This document shows positions 8,486-17,627 of a stretch of 24,080 nucleotides of DNA, piece by piece; positions within the stretch are counted from its first letter, which is position 1, and the number at the start of each line of letters is the position of its first letter. The translations under genes and the position numbers were made by a program. The notes below the pieces were generated by a model. That model saw only the letters and a program-made list of their open reading frames with translations, was not told the DNA's origin and did not search any database. Source of the stretch: Chara braunii. Lineage: Eukaryota; Streptophyta; Charophyceae; Charales; Characeae. The DNA is taken from assembly GCA_003427395.1 (NCBI GenBank), contig BFEA01000226.1, positions 21,909 to 45,988 on the forward strand, read 5' to 3'.

Positions 8486-11166
8486 TGTGACGCGCAACCT
8501 CACGCCCTGTGCTGTCTTCCGTTCGGAGTGTTAGCTGTGTGGAAAAGAGGCCCAGAAAAACAGCAAGATGGGGTGTGCCAAGGATTTTTGGAAATTGAGT
8601 GTGGGGACACAGACGGAACTGAAATCCCCCGTGTTGGTCCGATGGAGCAAGTTGATCGTTTCGCGCGTCACGGAATGTGCGCGCGGGCAAGGCGGGAAAG
8701 AGAGAGAAGGACCCAAATTCAATCTAAAAAGTATTGTTGTGCCTCCCACCGGGCTACAGCCCGTCGTTTAGAACAGAAAGGCTTAGGCACGCTTCGCGTG
8801 TCTCGTTTTCGTATCAAATCCCGTCGTCGTTCGCTGGTTAGTTCCAAGTCTGACGTCGAGGGTCTCAGTCGCGTGGCTCTTTCTTTATGCTCGTCTTCAC
8901 TCCGCACACGGTAGTGGAAACCCNTGGACTCGTAGCGCTCAAAACNCTGACATTCGGTGCANAGAGTGCGCGGCCAGTNGGGTTCTACTGCCGTCCACGG
9001 AATGGCGACAATACCGAGTAAGGTGGGAAGTGCGTATCGATAATAACAAACCCGGCTTCTACGAACCCAGAACAGCGGTTGGCCGGAGGGAAGTAATACT
9101 GCCCGCCGATTTGTGCAACGGCTTCTCGTACTTCCCACTCACATACACGTGTCCTTTCCTCACTGTAAGGAAAAGGTCGCGTTGGGATGGGAGATACGGG
9201 AGGTTGGCNCCCAATCGAAGGGTACTTGTCAGTCCACATGTCAATCAATCACAAAATATCCTGAGACGTCATTAAGAACAAAAGAGATTCGCGCATCCCC
9301 CAATCAATCTTTTTGACACAAGAGAGAGAGAGAGCAAACACAGATCAGCTTGATCACGCATATGGCTACGGGTCCGATCAGTTCAACACAACGTTGGTCC
9401 CTGGGCACCTTGTTTCTCAGGGCCGCCTCGTGGCTCGGTTGCTGATGTCGTGCAGTATAAGGCAGATGGCATGCGTAGTGCAAACAGAGCTACAGATCTA
9501 AACACTCTTGCATTCTCGAACAAAATCCCGACGACACTCGTCTAATCAATCCGAAAAAGTCACGCATCTCTATACATGCATTCACTGTGGAAGGTGCGAA
9601 AATGAGACATGCACAAGAAAAAGATGGATCGCATTGTACAATACACACGCATCCATCGTTCACAAGAGAAGTAGACGGGGTCCTTGCGTAGGAGGATTAC
9701 CCAGGGAACTAATGGAAGAGTTCCGAAAGAAGTCTTTCACACAGACGCAGGATACCAACTTATTTCTACTCAAGAGAGGGACAATCATTCAGACGCATCA
9801 TCATTCAAAAAAAAAAGAAAAAGAGAGAGAGAGAGAGAGTCGAGAGAAAGGAAGTCCAAAATAGAAGATGACAAGATCCAGGAAGAGAAAAGTTCGGCGT
9901 CACCGCTATACATTCACGCCAAAGATAACAATCCGCACCAAATGCGCATTCGCCGTTAATTCCAATATGGCCCCGGGCCAATCAACTCAACATCGATCCT
10001 CATACCCGCACCGACGATCCCGGTCGTCGCGTGCTAACTCCCACCACTGCGATCGTCACCTCGCTGTTGTAAAGTCGACACGGTTCACCCAGATCCCACA
10101 GTCCGTCGTGGCGATCCAGCGTGCAACCGGCCAGTCTATCGTCTGCCCGACAGGACTTTCCGACTCGCTTCAAACACTCTGCCTAGCCACTGCTTCCCGG
10201 ACGCTAGCTTGAGAGTCGAGAACGTAAGAGAGATTTGCGGACGTGCTTGCGGGTTTTATAGTTGCGACAGGGGAGATAGAAGGGGGAGAAGGCAACAGGA
10301 AAGCTGAGGTGTAAGAGGAGAAGCAGGAGGAGAACACTTTGAGAAGAGTGCTCTATGAACGCCATGCTGATCCCTCGGAACTCAAGGTTCAACCAATCAG
10401 ATTCGTCGCGCGATAGGAAGGTCCTATCGATCCACGCACCTGATTGGCGAGCGGGAGTTATCGGGGGATCGATCAGGCGTCGTACGCCAGACTTAGAGGG
10501 TGAGAAGAGAAAAGGCGCGAGAGGTGGTGCAAGACGGGTCCAAGATTCAGATGATCAAGAAAGGGAAATGGGCGCGCGAAAGCAAGGCGGGAGAGAGAGA
10601 GAGGGAGAAGGAAAAACAGTTAGGGGAGAGAGAAAAAGGAGGGAGAAGGGAAGGGAGGCGCGAGAGGGAGCGATGCGGGGGACAGAGAGGAGGAAGTTTT
10701 TGCATGCACGGTTCTGTCAACAAAAAAAAGAAAAAGGCACCGAAACAGTTACAGCTTGCTTCTATCCTAATTCAAAATTGAAATCACCATATCCGCGCGC
10801 GAAAAGACGACGCGGGAAAAGAAAATCCTACGCTTCTTTGTATTCACGCAAAATTCCGATTGTTTTCCCCGACGCGCCCAAGAACATTCACACACCCAAA
10901 AAGGACACGTTGAAGTTTCGCTTATTCCGGAATTCCCAACTACCGAGCCTAATTCCCAGTGCGCTCGCTAAGGCACACGTAAATTCCCATGTATTTCCCG
11001 ACTTTGCAAGAAGAAAAACAGAACTCAGCAGTCGAAAAACCTATCAAAAAGGAAAATGCGGCACCCGAAATCAAAAAATCAAAACGGGGTTTTCCTGGGG
11101 TTGGTATGATACAAGCAAAAGAAAGGGTACGAAGGATGGCACGGGGTCTTGAAGTGGTTCGTCACA
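8486..11166 (-). repeat. Left LTR (3' LTR of the minus-strand gypsy element)
   Basis: It begins TGTGACGCGC at 8486 and ends GTCACA at 11161-11166, and aligns without gaps with the right LTR. It contains GA-rich microsatellites (about 9323-9334, 9822-9838, 10590-10604) and five single Ns (8924, 8946, 8962, 8979, 9209), each resolved in the other copy. A TATA box on the minus strand at 10261-10254 would put U3 at about 10230-11166 and leave a long R-U5 of about 1.7 kb. Open frames on the plus strand here are antisense to the element and look incidental. Confidence 0.9.
10254..10261 (-). promoter_or_regulatory. TATA box of the left LTR
   Basis: The minus strand reads CTATAAAA followed by CCCGCAAG, a good plant TATA consensus. 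The identical sequence is in the right LTR. Its orientation agrees with the minus-strand coding direction, so it is the likely LTR promoter, with transcription starting near 10225-10235. Confidence 0.55.
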
Positions 11167-11174
11167 TATGTGAC
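11161..11174. repeat. 14-bp perfect palindrome at the LTR/internal boundary
   Basis: GTCACATATGTGAC spans the inner end of the left LTR. The LTR terminus GTCACA is followed by TA and then an inverted copy of the terminus, TGTGAC. The right LTR has GTCACA followed by unrelated sequence, so the second half belongs to the internal side. Confidence 0.8.
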
Positions 11175-11571
11175 GAGCAGGGGGTTCCAAAATTATGCGA
11201 TCTCGTGATTGCATGTCATGACGAAAAAAGAAGAGGGGAGAACAAAGTGATGCATGAGGAACCAAACGGATCAACAAAGCAGAAAGAAGTACAAGGAACG
11301 ATAACTGGGCCGCGGATGAGATGGCGACAACATCCGTGGCAAGATCTCCGTAGCCCTGTCATATGCAACCCTCTGCCTCATGGAGATCGTCCAGGTGACG
11401 CCATCATGGTCCACCTGATCTCCGTGTGCTCTGCACCCTTGCTCGTTGCCGTCTGTTGAATCAACGCGTAGGTTGACGTCATCGTTGATGGCGTGATCTT
11501 CGCGAAGCTTACCGATTCGTGACGATGAAGGGAGGGGGGGGGGGGGGGTTCACGTGAATGGGTTCTACCGC
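11167..11571. other. Non-coding internal sequence next to the 3' LTR
   Basis: This lies between ORF4 and the left LTR. A gypsy element should carry a polypurine tract immediately before its 3' LTR, which would appear as pyrimidines on the plus strand beside 11167. The sequence there is mixed instead. A long G-run on the plus strand sits at about 11531-11548, which is pyrimidine on the coding strand. No gene is recognised. Confidence 0.5.
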
Positions 11572-12267
11572 CTAGTTGGAATAGGCCAGTAGAGGCGGTA
11601 CATGTCGCAGATCTNNNNNNNNNNNNNNNNNNNNNNNNNNNNNNNNNNNNNNNNNNNNNNNNNNNNNNNNNNNNNNNNNNNNNNNNNNNNNNNNNNNNNN
11701 NNNNNNNNNNNNNGGGGGTAGGAAGCGATGCATCCCTTTCATCGTCGCCGGGAGCTCCTCATATCGGATGATCCGGTGGAAGCGGGGGAAATGATCACCA
11801 CTGCGAGGGAGGGAAGCGAGGTAATCGCGATAGAAAGAGGAGAGGGTATGAAAAAGCGTCGCTCGAACGATCTCGAAGTGGTGACAGGCGGGGATTGTCC
11901 CCGTGGCAACGCAGTAGACTTCTACGACGTTGGATCGCTTCCAGGCAGCGCTGAACAGCAGGAGGTGCCAGCAGTTTGTGGGGGCAGCGGATTGAAGGGA
12001 GGCGTGGGGGTGGACGGTAGCGAGTAGACGGATAGAATAGAAGTCGCGGAAGAGATGGGGATGGAAAGGATGGGAAGGGAAGGTGACGGGGGTACGGATC
12101 TGCTCGAGGGTGAGAAAATCAAGGGGTCGGCGGGGCAGCGTCCGAGGTCGAAGGCCTATCGTCGGCATTGGTACGTGGGCGAACTGGGGGACGGGTGGGG
12201 CTGGAGGAGGAGGGGGATCGACGCCGTCTCCGTCACGTGCTTGAGATGGCGGCTGCAGGGTCGCCAT
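11572..12267 (-). CDS. ORF4 of the gypsy element: unrecognised protein, interrupted by an assembly gap
   Basis: A minus-strand frame from ATG at 12267 (context AAG-ATG-G, favourable) runs to the stop at 11572, crossing 99 Ns at 11615-11713 whose true length is unknown. The protein begins with a low-complexity start and a Pro-rich stretch (P-P-P-P-P-A-P-P-V-P). A natural-looking globular region follows (F-L-T-L-E-Q-I-R, W-H-L-L-L-F-S-A-A-W, F-Y-R-D-Y-L-A-S-L). I recognise no domain and see no signal peptide or clear membrane segment. It starts 100 bp after the ORF3 stop, is in sense with gag-pol, and occupies the place of env-like genes in some gypsy elements. Function unknown. The frame also extends upstream to 12471, but that part overlaps the ORF3 tail and looks like its shadow. 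Confidence 0.45.
   Translation of the reverse strand: MATLQPPSQARDGDGVDPPPPPAPPVPQFAHVPMPTIGLRPRTLPRRPLDFLTLEQIRTPVTFPSHPFHPHLFRDFYSIRLLATVHPHASLQSAAPTNCWHLLLFSAAWKRSNVVEVYCVATGTIPACHHFEIVRATLFHTLSSFYRDYLASLPRSGDHFPRFHRIIRYEELPATMKGMHRFLPXXXXXXXXXXXXXXXXXXXXXXXXXXXXXXXXXXDLRHVPPLLAYSN
11615..11713. other. Assembly gap (99 Ns)
   Basis: The run of Ns lies within ORF4. Flanking frames happen to stay in phase across it, but the gap size is probably arbitrary, so continuity of ORF4 and the distance to the 3' LTR are uncertain. Confidence 0.99.
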
Positions 12268-12367
12268 CTTCGGGCCTCGGCGGCTCTGGATCCCTGGTTG
12301 GACCGCTACCGATGCGCAGGCTAGCCTCGCTAGCGAACTCCAGATGACGCTTTCCGGAGGCAATCTC

Positions 12368-13617
12368 TTAGCGCCTTCGCGCCGCTTCCGGATCTTTCGC
12401 CTCCGTTCCCGTACGCGTCGCTTCCTCCAGTGGGGCTTCCCACTCGGATCCGGTTCCTTTTTCCTCCTCACTCAGCTCGCCCTCGCTATGTTCACTATAG
12501 CTTCCTTCCTCCGTTGTTTCCTCGTTGTTGTCTTCTTCTTCGTCATTGTCGTTGATCACCACTTCCTCTGCCCTCGGATAGAAGGCGTAAGGGATGATCT
12601 CGTACGGCTTCAGATACTCCTGCCGCGATGGTAGGGTATCCTCGTCCCTAGGTTCCTCCAGGCACGAAGTCCACTGAAGGTACGGATCCAGGGATCGCTC
12701 GAAAATGTACGGAGCAGGACTGTTGTCGCTTTGAAAGTAGATGCCGGGCGAGAGATCGTCCGCCAATTGCACGATCGGTGCAATGAGCTCCTGTGCAATC
12801 AACTGACGGCGACCCGGTCGTACCGATCCAAAGAGGAATCCAATAAGATCTCCTTCCGCGTTAGTCCTCCAACCCTGTATGATCAGCAACTCCGGATTCT
12901 TGATCCACGTGGGGTGCTCGATAGTACCCGTCCACTTCACTTGTACTCTGGCCAAGCAAAAGAATAGCTCCTCAAAAGTTTCGCGCCACAATCGCCAGTG
13001 TCCAGGAATGATACGAGGGACTGGAAGAGGCTCGAACGAGAAGGAAAGAGAAGGGTGAAGATCGGATTGCCAGAAGGTGGGGAAGAGAGAGGGGAGACCA
13101 AAAATAGAGAGAGGAGAGAGACGAGTAGCGTGGTTCGTTGGGGACGGGGGAAGGGGACGATGGTCAGGATCGCAACTGGCCGCTCGCGCGGTGATTGGCG
13201 AATATCGTTAAGATCCGATGCAGAGATCGGGATGATGTTATTCCCCTCCCGGGTGAGGACGTGTGGCCACACGTTGGACACTTGCTCCGTCCACTCTCGC
13301 AGCGAGGCCAAGATCGCGGTATGCCGCAGCGGATTGACCGAGCTGAGGCCGCCGGTGAATCCCGCCACTGTGGTGACATGGCTTGTTCTGGGACCCGCTC
13401 GTCGATGAACTGCAGTAACCTCCGCGAACACTATCGCGTGAGGGCTTCCTTCTATCCGAAACACGGCGGCGGCACAGATACCTTCGTCGCAGAAGAATCC
13501 CATCAAACGGCGGAGATCCGTGTTGAGCCGAGGGTGACAAACTTACCGGATCTCTGAGATGTGGCCACGTGGCTGTCGCAGTTGTGCATCGAGAACCCGC
13601 TCCGTGATGAAACTCAT
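12368..13617 (-). CDS. ORF3 of the gypsy element: unrecognised protein, starts by overlapping the integrase stop
   Basis: The ATG at 13617-13615 overlaps the integrase TGA (13616-13614) as ATGA. The first 24 codons end at TAA (13545-13543), which lies inside a GTAAGT. The same frame then continues open to about 13170 (L-M-G-F-F-C-D-E-G, then H-T-A-I-L-A-S-L-R-E-W). A pyrimidine-rich stretch (about 13020-13160 on the minus strand), ending C-T-C-T-T-C-C-A-G, looks like an intron or a frameshift zone. A second frame continues to 12368 with H-W-R-L-W-R-E-T-F-E-E-L, V-K-W-T-G-T-I and a strongly acidic Glu/Ser-rich tail. I recognise no family. The F-C-D-E-G...A-I-L-A-S-L segment faintly recalls a second RNase H, but the catalytic pattern is not convincing. 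No signal peptide or membrane segment is evident, so envelope is not supported. Confidence 0.45.
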
Positions 13618-15086
13618 GGGGAGGTCGGAGAGGAGGATGAGGGACAAAAGGGAGAAAGAGGAGAGAGGGTTAGATCGTTGTCGTTATCCTCGCTTTCTGA
13701 GGAAGAAGAGGGAGGAAAATCGGAGGGAGGAAGGAGACGGAGGTAGGAGGTATGTCTGACGATGGGGACGGAGTTATTGCTGGCGCTAGCCTCAGGCGCG
13801 ATGCGCACCGTGTTAGCGCCGTTGGGTCCGAGATCGACAACGCGAAAACAGTCAGAGAACTTGGGAGCGAGTTTTCGGTCACGTGCACATTTACGTACCT
13901 GCACTAGGTCCCCCAATTTATACTGGTACTGGGGCCCAGCATTTCCGTTCCGGGCCTCGTAGCTACGGACCTGTCTACCGTGGGCCATCTCAGTCATCCT
14001 TTGCCTTTTTCGGGCTAGCTTCGGGACGGCCCGTTCCATCAAATCGGTGTACCTTTTGGCCTTGGCCTTGAGGGCTGCACGCGTGTCTCTACCCCCTGCT
14101 TCGGCGATTTCCGAGTTACCCCGGTAATCGACACAGGGAAGGCTATTAGTTCGAAGCTGAAAGGGGGTGAACCCCGTAAACTCGTGAGGGGTGGCCCGGT
14201 GGATGTCGACAATTTGATATACGATCTCGGGCCACGGACGCGTGTCGTGTGCCGCTAAGTTCCTGCGAAGGGCGGTTTTAATCATACGGTTGGCATTCTC
14301 GGCCAACCCGTTCGACTGGGACACGTGGGGTGCCGTATTTCGGAGCGTGACGCCCCTTCGCGCAAGCAGTTCTTCTACCTCACCTTTAAATTCAGACCCA
14401 TTGTCGGTTAGAATTTCTTTTGTATCTAGATGGGTGTAGAGGAATCGTTCGATGTACGTGGCTATTTCGGCGGCCTTTCGGGTCATACTGGGATAGACTT
14501 CGATGTATTTGGAAAAATGGTCAATTAAAACCAACAGGATAGAATATTCACAGCGGTTTGGGCCAGGTGGCACGTCAATGTCTGTCGTATCCATACCGAC
14601 TCGCTGAAAAGGACGCCCTACTTCCGTTGGTACGATTGTGTTTGGTCCCCGTATAGGGGCACGATCAGCGACACAGACCGAACAGTTAGCGACAATGTAT
14701 TTGACATCACCTCGTATATTGGACCAGAACCATCGATTCTGGTCTACAGTTGCCTCCGTGACACGCATCACGAAATGAGCGGCCTGTTCCTCATGAGCAG
14801 ATCGGATCCAATCGTATCTCTGAAAGGGATGGGGAACTGTCAACTACGAACCTGATCCGTCAGTTTTACGCTTTTCCAAATGACAGTTGATCCATCGATA
14901 GTCCCGAGATCTCTCAGTTGCCCTACGTCTGTCGTGTTTGGTGAAATGGCCCAATGATAATCCCGCTAATTTTGCCAATAAAATTTTATCCGTCCAGATT
15001 TCCGCCCGTCGGTATTTTTCATCGTATTCAGTACCGTCCGTACGGGCGGCCTCGAATCGAACCTCCGTGGGGAGCTTGTTCGTTCT
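13614..15086 (-). pseudogene. Integrase (Ty3/gypsy), one in-frame stop
   Basis: Minus strand. The longest part (14843-13614, 409 codons) shows an HHCC zinc domain (H17, H23, C54, C57 counted from 14843). The catalytic core has D85 (G-M-D-T-T), D147 (L-T-D-N-G-S-E-F) and E182 (G-L-A-E-N), a D,D-34-E spacing that is one residue shorter than the common D,D-35-E. The C-terminal domain carries G-D-L-V-Q-V-R and P-K-F-S-D-C-F-R-V (GPY/F-like). No chromodomain follows, only a Ser/Asp-rich tail. A TAG at 14846-14844 separates this from the upstream part in the same frame, which carries the linker to the PHD finger. Integrase inserts the cDNA into the genome. The core residues look intact, so decay seems mild apart from the stop. 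Confidence 0.85.
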
Positions 15087-15340
15087 ACACAGGGGGCACC
15101 TCCATTCCTTGCTACTCGTCCGATAACGCAGGCCCCGTGCGCACGGTTGACACACGTGGCACATTCTACCCAATCGACAAATCCGGTCTCGAAGGGATGA
15201 CAGTCGACCCCGTAAACCCGTGCAATACAGGTGCAAAAATAGCAGAATTTATCGGGGAGGGTGTTGAAGAAAGCTGAGGAAGTAAGAGGGCCAGATTTAG
15301 TAGGAGAAGAAGGGGTTGTGGAGGCAGACGAGGTAGTCAT
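15087..15340 (-). pseudogene. PHD-type zinc finger region between RNase H and integrase, frameshifted
   Basis: The ATG at 15340 opens a frame with a Ser/Thr/Pro-rich leader and then Cys33-x2-Cys36. A loop containing C38 and C47-H48 follows, then D-W-V-E-C60-A-T-C63, x4, H68-G-A-C71. After about 15120 the pattern continues in another frame with E-W-R-C-P-L-C (ending 15087). Together these give a C4HC3 arrangement with the diagnostic Trp two residues before the third Cys and W-x-C-P-x-C at the end, as in PHD fingers, which read histone H3 tails. A RING or other treble-clef finger is a weaker alternative. The second frame runs without interruption into the integrase linker, so the finger appears to be the N-terminus of the integrase reading unit. 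A one-base indel breaks it here. Confidence 0.6.
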
Positions 15341-15364
15341 GATGACAGAAGGGGAGAGACGGGA

Positions 15365-15414
15365 CTGAATTGTGGAGAGAGCAGAGCAGGCAAGTTAATC
15401 CTCGTGTCACTTAC
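15365..15414 (-). promoter_or_regulatory. Possible 50-nt intron between RT-RNase H and the PHD/integrase unit
   Basis: The RT frame ends CAG-TAA-GTG, where the stop lies in a perfect donor A|GTAAGT (from 15414). Fifty nucleotides later comes a pyrimidine stretch ending ATTCAG (15365), with TTAAC as a possible branch site. Splicing would not join the two frames: it adds a few codons and then a stop. If real, it might instead be an acceptor for a spliced mRNA. It is short for a plant intron. Confidence 0.25.
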
Positions 15415-17486
15415 TGCTTTGACAAAATCTCCACTTGGCCGTACCGAGGTCCAATCTTCTGCTCGGGGCCGTTCCACGGAATCACCTCCTCATTCCTCGG
15501 AACTTTCTCAGGCCGATGCAGTCGTGTCAGTCCGTCCGCATTTTCGTGTCTCTCGTGCTTTCGATGACGAATGTCAAAGTCCATGCTCTGCAGCACCGTT
15601 GCCCATCGCCCGATCATGCCCGAGTAATCCTTCGACTTCTTTAGGGCCACCAGGGGCTCATAATCAGTCACCAGGGTGAATTTTCGCCCGTACAGGTAGG
15701 CACGGAAGTGACTGATTCCCCAGAGAGTCGCATAGCATTCACCCGTCGGAGCGGCGTAATTGCGCTTGCAGGCGGGCACTGATTTAGACGCATACTCCAC
15801 TACACTCTCGAGTCCGCTCGGTCCCACCTGGGCAAGGATCGCCGAGATCGCCTCTGGCTGCCAGTCGGTAATGAGAACAAAAGGTTTTTCGGGATCCAGT
15901 CTTATAAGGACCGGAGCCGAAATGAGAGCAGCCTTGAGTTTGGAAAACACTTGATCGCACTCCGGCGTCCAGATCAACGGCTGATCCTTGCGCAGGAGAT
16001 TCGTGAGGGGTCCCGCAATCGCCGCGAAGCCCTTGATAAATCTTCGGTAATACGAGGCTAGGCCCACAAAGGCGCGAACTTGCGTGATAGTGGTAGGCAC
16101 TGGCGCGTCCCTGACAGCTGCCACCTTCTGCGGCTCCGGTTGGAGTGCCTTGTCTGTCACCACGTGCCCCAGGAAAGAAATGGTGGTGAGAAAAAACTGA
16201 CACTTCTCAAGCGCCACCTTGAAACCTGCATCTCGTAATGCAGGCAGTGCCCATTCAATGTGCTGCACGTGTCCCTCGTAGGAGCTCGAATACACCAAGA
16301 TGTCATCCATGTACACAATCACGCAGTAGTTGATGATGCGTTGCGCTAGGCGAGTCTTCCGCATGAAATTCTGAAAAGCCATGTTCATGGCCCGCTGAAA
16401 AGTCGCAGGGGCGTTGCAGATTCTCATCGGGCATCGAATCCATCGCCACGTTCCTTCGAAAAGCACAAACGCGATTTTCGGACGATCTTCCTCACGAACA
16501 AGGAGATGATGAAACCCATGGCGAACATCAAACTTGCTGAAAAATCGAGCGTTCCCAATCGCATCTAACAACTCGTCAATCCGAGGGAGGGGATACACAT
16601 CTTTGATCGTGATGTCATTCAACTTTGGATGATCAATGCAAATGCGAATCCCTCCAGCCTTCTTAGGTATGATCACTACAGGGAAAGACCATGGACCTAT
16701 AGCAGGTTCGATCCATCCATTAGCTTCGAACTCCTTAATTCGCTGAAAGGCGGCCGATCTTTGAGCTGGCGAGTATCGATAGAGAGCGCAGCTAATAGGC
16801 GGATGATCTCCTGTGAGGATGGCATGCTCAGTTACATTAGTTAAGCCGATATCATTATCATGCACGCTCAGGACTTCTGAGTAGCCATTTAACACACGAA
16901 TTAACGACTTTCGTAGTTTGGCGGGAACGTGACTCGGGAGGGCAATCGTTGATTCCCTGGACATCTTAAGGGGGATATCGACCCAATCAACCGGCCGCTC
17001 CCACCACTTATTGACACTAGAGAAAACGGAACTACTTGTGCGCACAGAGAAGACAGTTGTCACCATCTGGGACTCAGCAGGGCTGATCATTTCTGTTTCT
17101 TTAGTTTCAGCGTCAGTTTCTGAACCAACCGAGGTCGGTACCACAGTTAGTCCTGTTAGATCCGTCATTTCTTGCATCAGATTAGGTACATCATTTACCG
17201 GCGCTTCCGCGTCTTGTTTAATCAAGGCAATGGTAGCTCCTGTCGTAAGTAACGATCGAGGTGGAAAAACAGAAACGTCTAAATACTGTTTCGTTTGATG
17301 ATAATGCGTTCGTAAGGAGAGAGCTCCCTCGTACAATGTGCGAGGGGGTTCCAAATCATCAGCCAGATCGGAAACTTGTAATATGGGTTCCCCGAGAAGG
17401 ACTGAAGGACTGACCTGGGTTGTTAGAGGCGTGAATGCACTGTCTTCGGAATCTATGTGGAAGCTTCGGGCGGTGTCGGAACACAC
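15411..17486 (-). pseudogene. Reverse transcriptase and RNase H (Ty3/gypsy pol), long intact stretch
   Basis: 691 codons on the minus strand. The RT carries S-F-P-V-V-I-I-P-K-K (about 267-276), motif A F-D320, N-A-P-A-T-F-Q-R (358-365), the Y-M-D-D box at 392-395 and F-L-G-H (438-441). The RNase H has D541, E583, D608 and D651 (H-E-N-A-D-G-L-T-R). The N-terminal 180 residues are an acidic linker after the protease. The frame is the same as the protease frame upstream, from which it is separated by TGA at 17630-17628 and another TGA near 17543, so PR-RT-RH was one polyprotein. The start at 17486 is only the first in-frame start-like codon. All catalytic residues are present, so enzyme activity is not excluded by sequence. 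The enzyme makes cDNA and removes the RNA template. Confidence 0.9.
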
Positions 17487-17627
17487 CTGAAATTCTTCGG
17501 GGGTTTCATGTTCGAAAAGTTCGACCAGATGCTTTCATTTTTCTTCGCTAGGCATCTCTTCGTCATGTTCTTGTTCCCTGATTGTGTCCCCGAGGCACGA
17601 GGGCGAGTATTCCTCGGGATCAATATA

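Noticed and set aside
10355-11152. 265-codon plus-strand ORF in the left LTR, also open in the right LTR (21615-22412)
   Set aside because: It is antisense to the element and Arg/Lys/Glu-rich because the strand is purine-rich. Most differences between the two copies change the amino acid, so there is no sign of selection.
12371-12634. Plus-strand hydrophobic ORF (12344-12634) resembling membrane segments
   Set aside because: It is the complement of the acidic Glu-rich tail of ORF3, which produces Phe/Leu/Ser-rich shadows.
13200-13506. Second (archaeal-type) RNase H in ORF3
   Set aside because: Only a faint F-C-D-E-G...A-I-L-A-S-L resemblance; the required set of acidic residues and spacing is not evident.
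11572-13617. Envelope gene (endogenous retrovirus-like)
   Set aside because: The position fits, but no signal peptide, transmembrane anchor or cleavage site is visible in ORF3 or ORF4.
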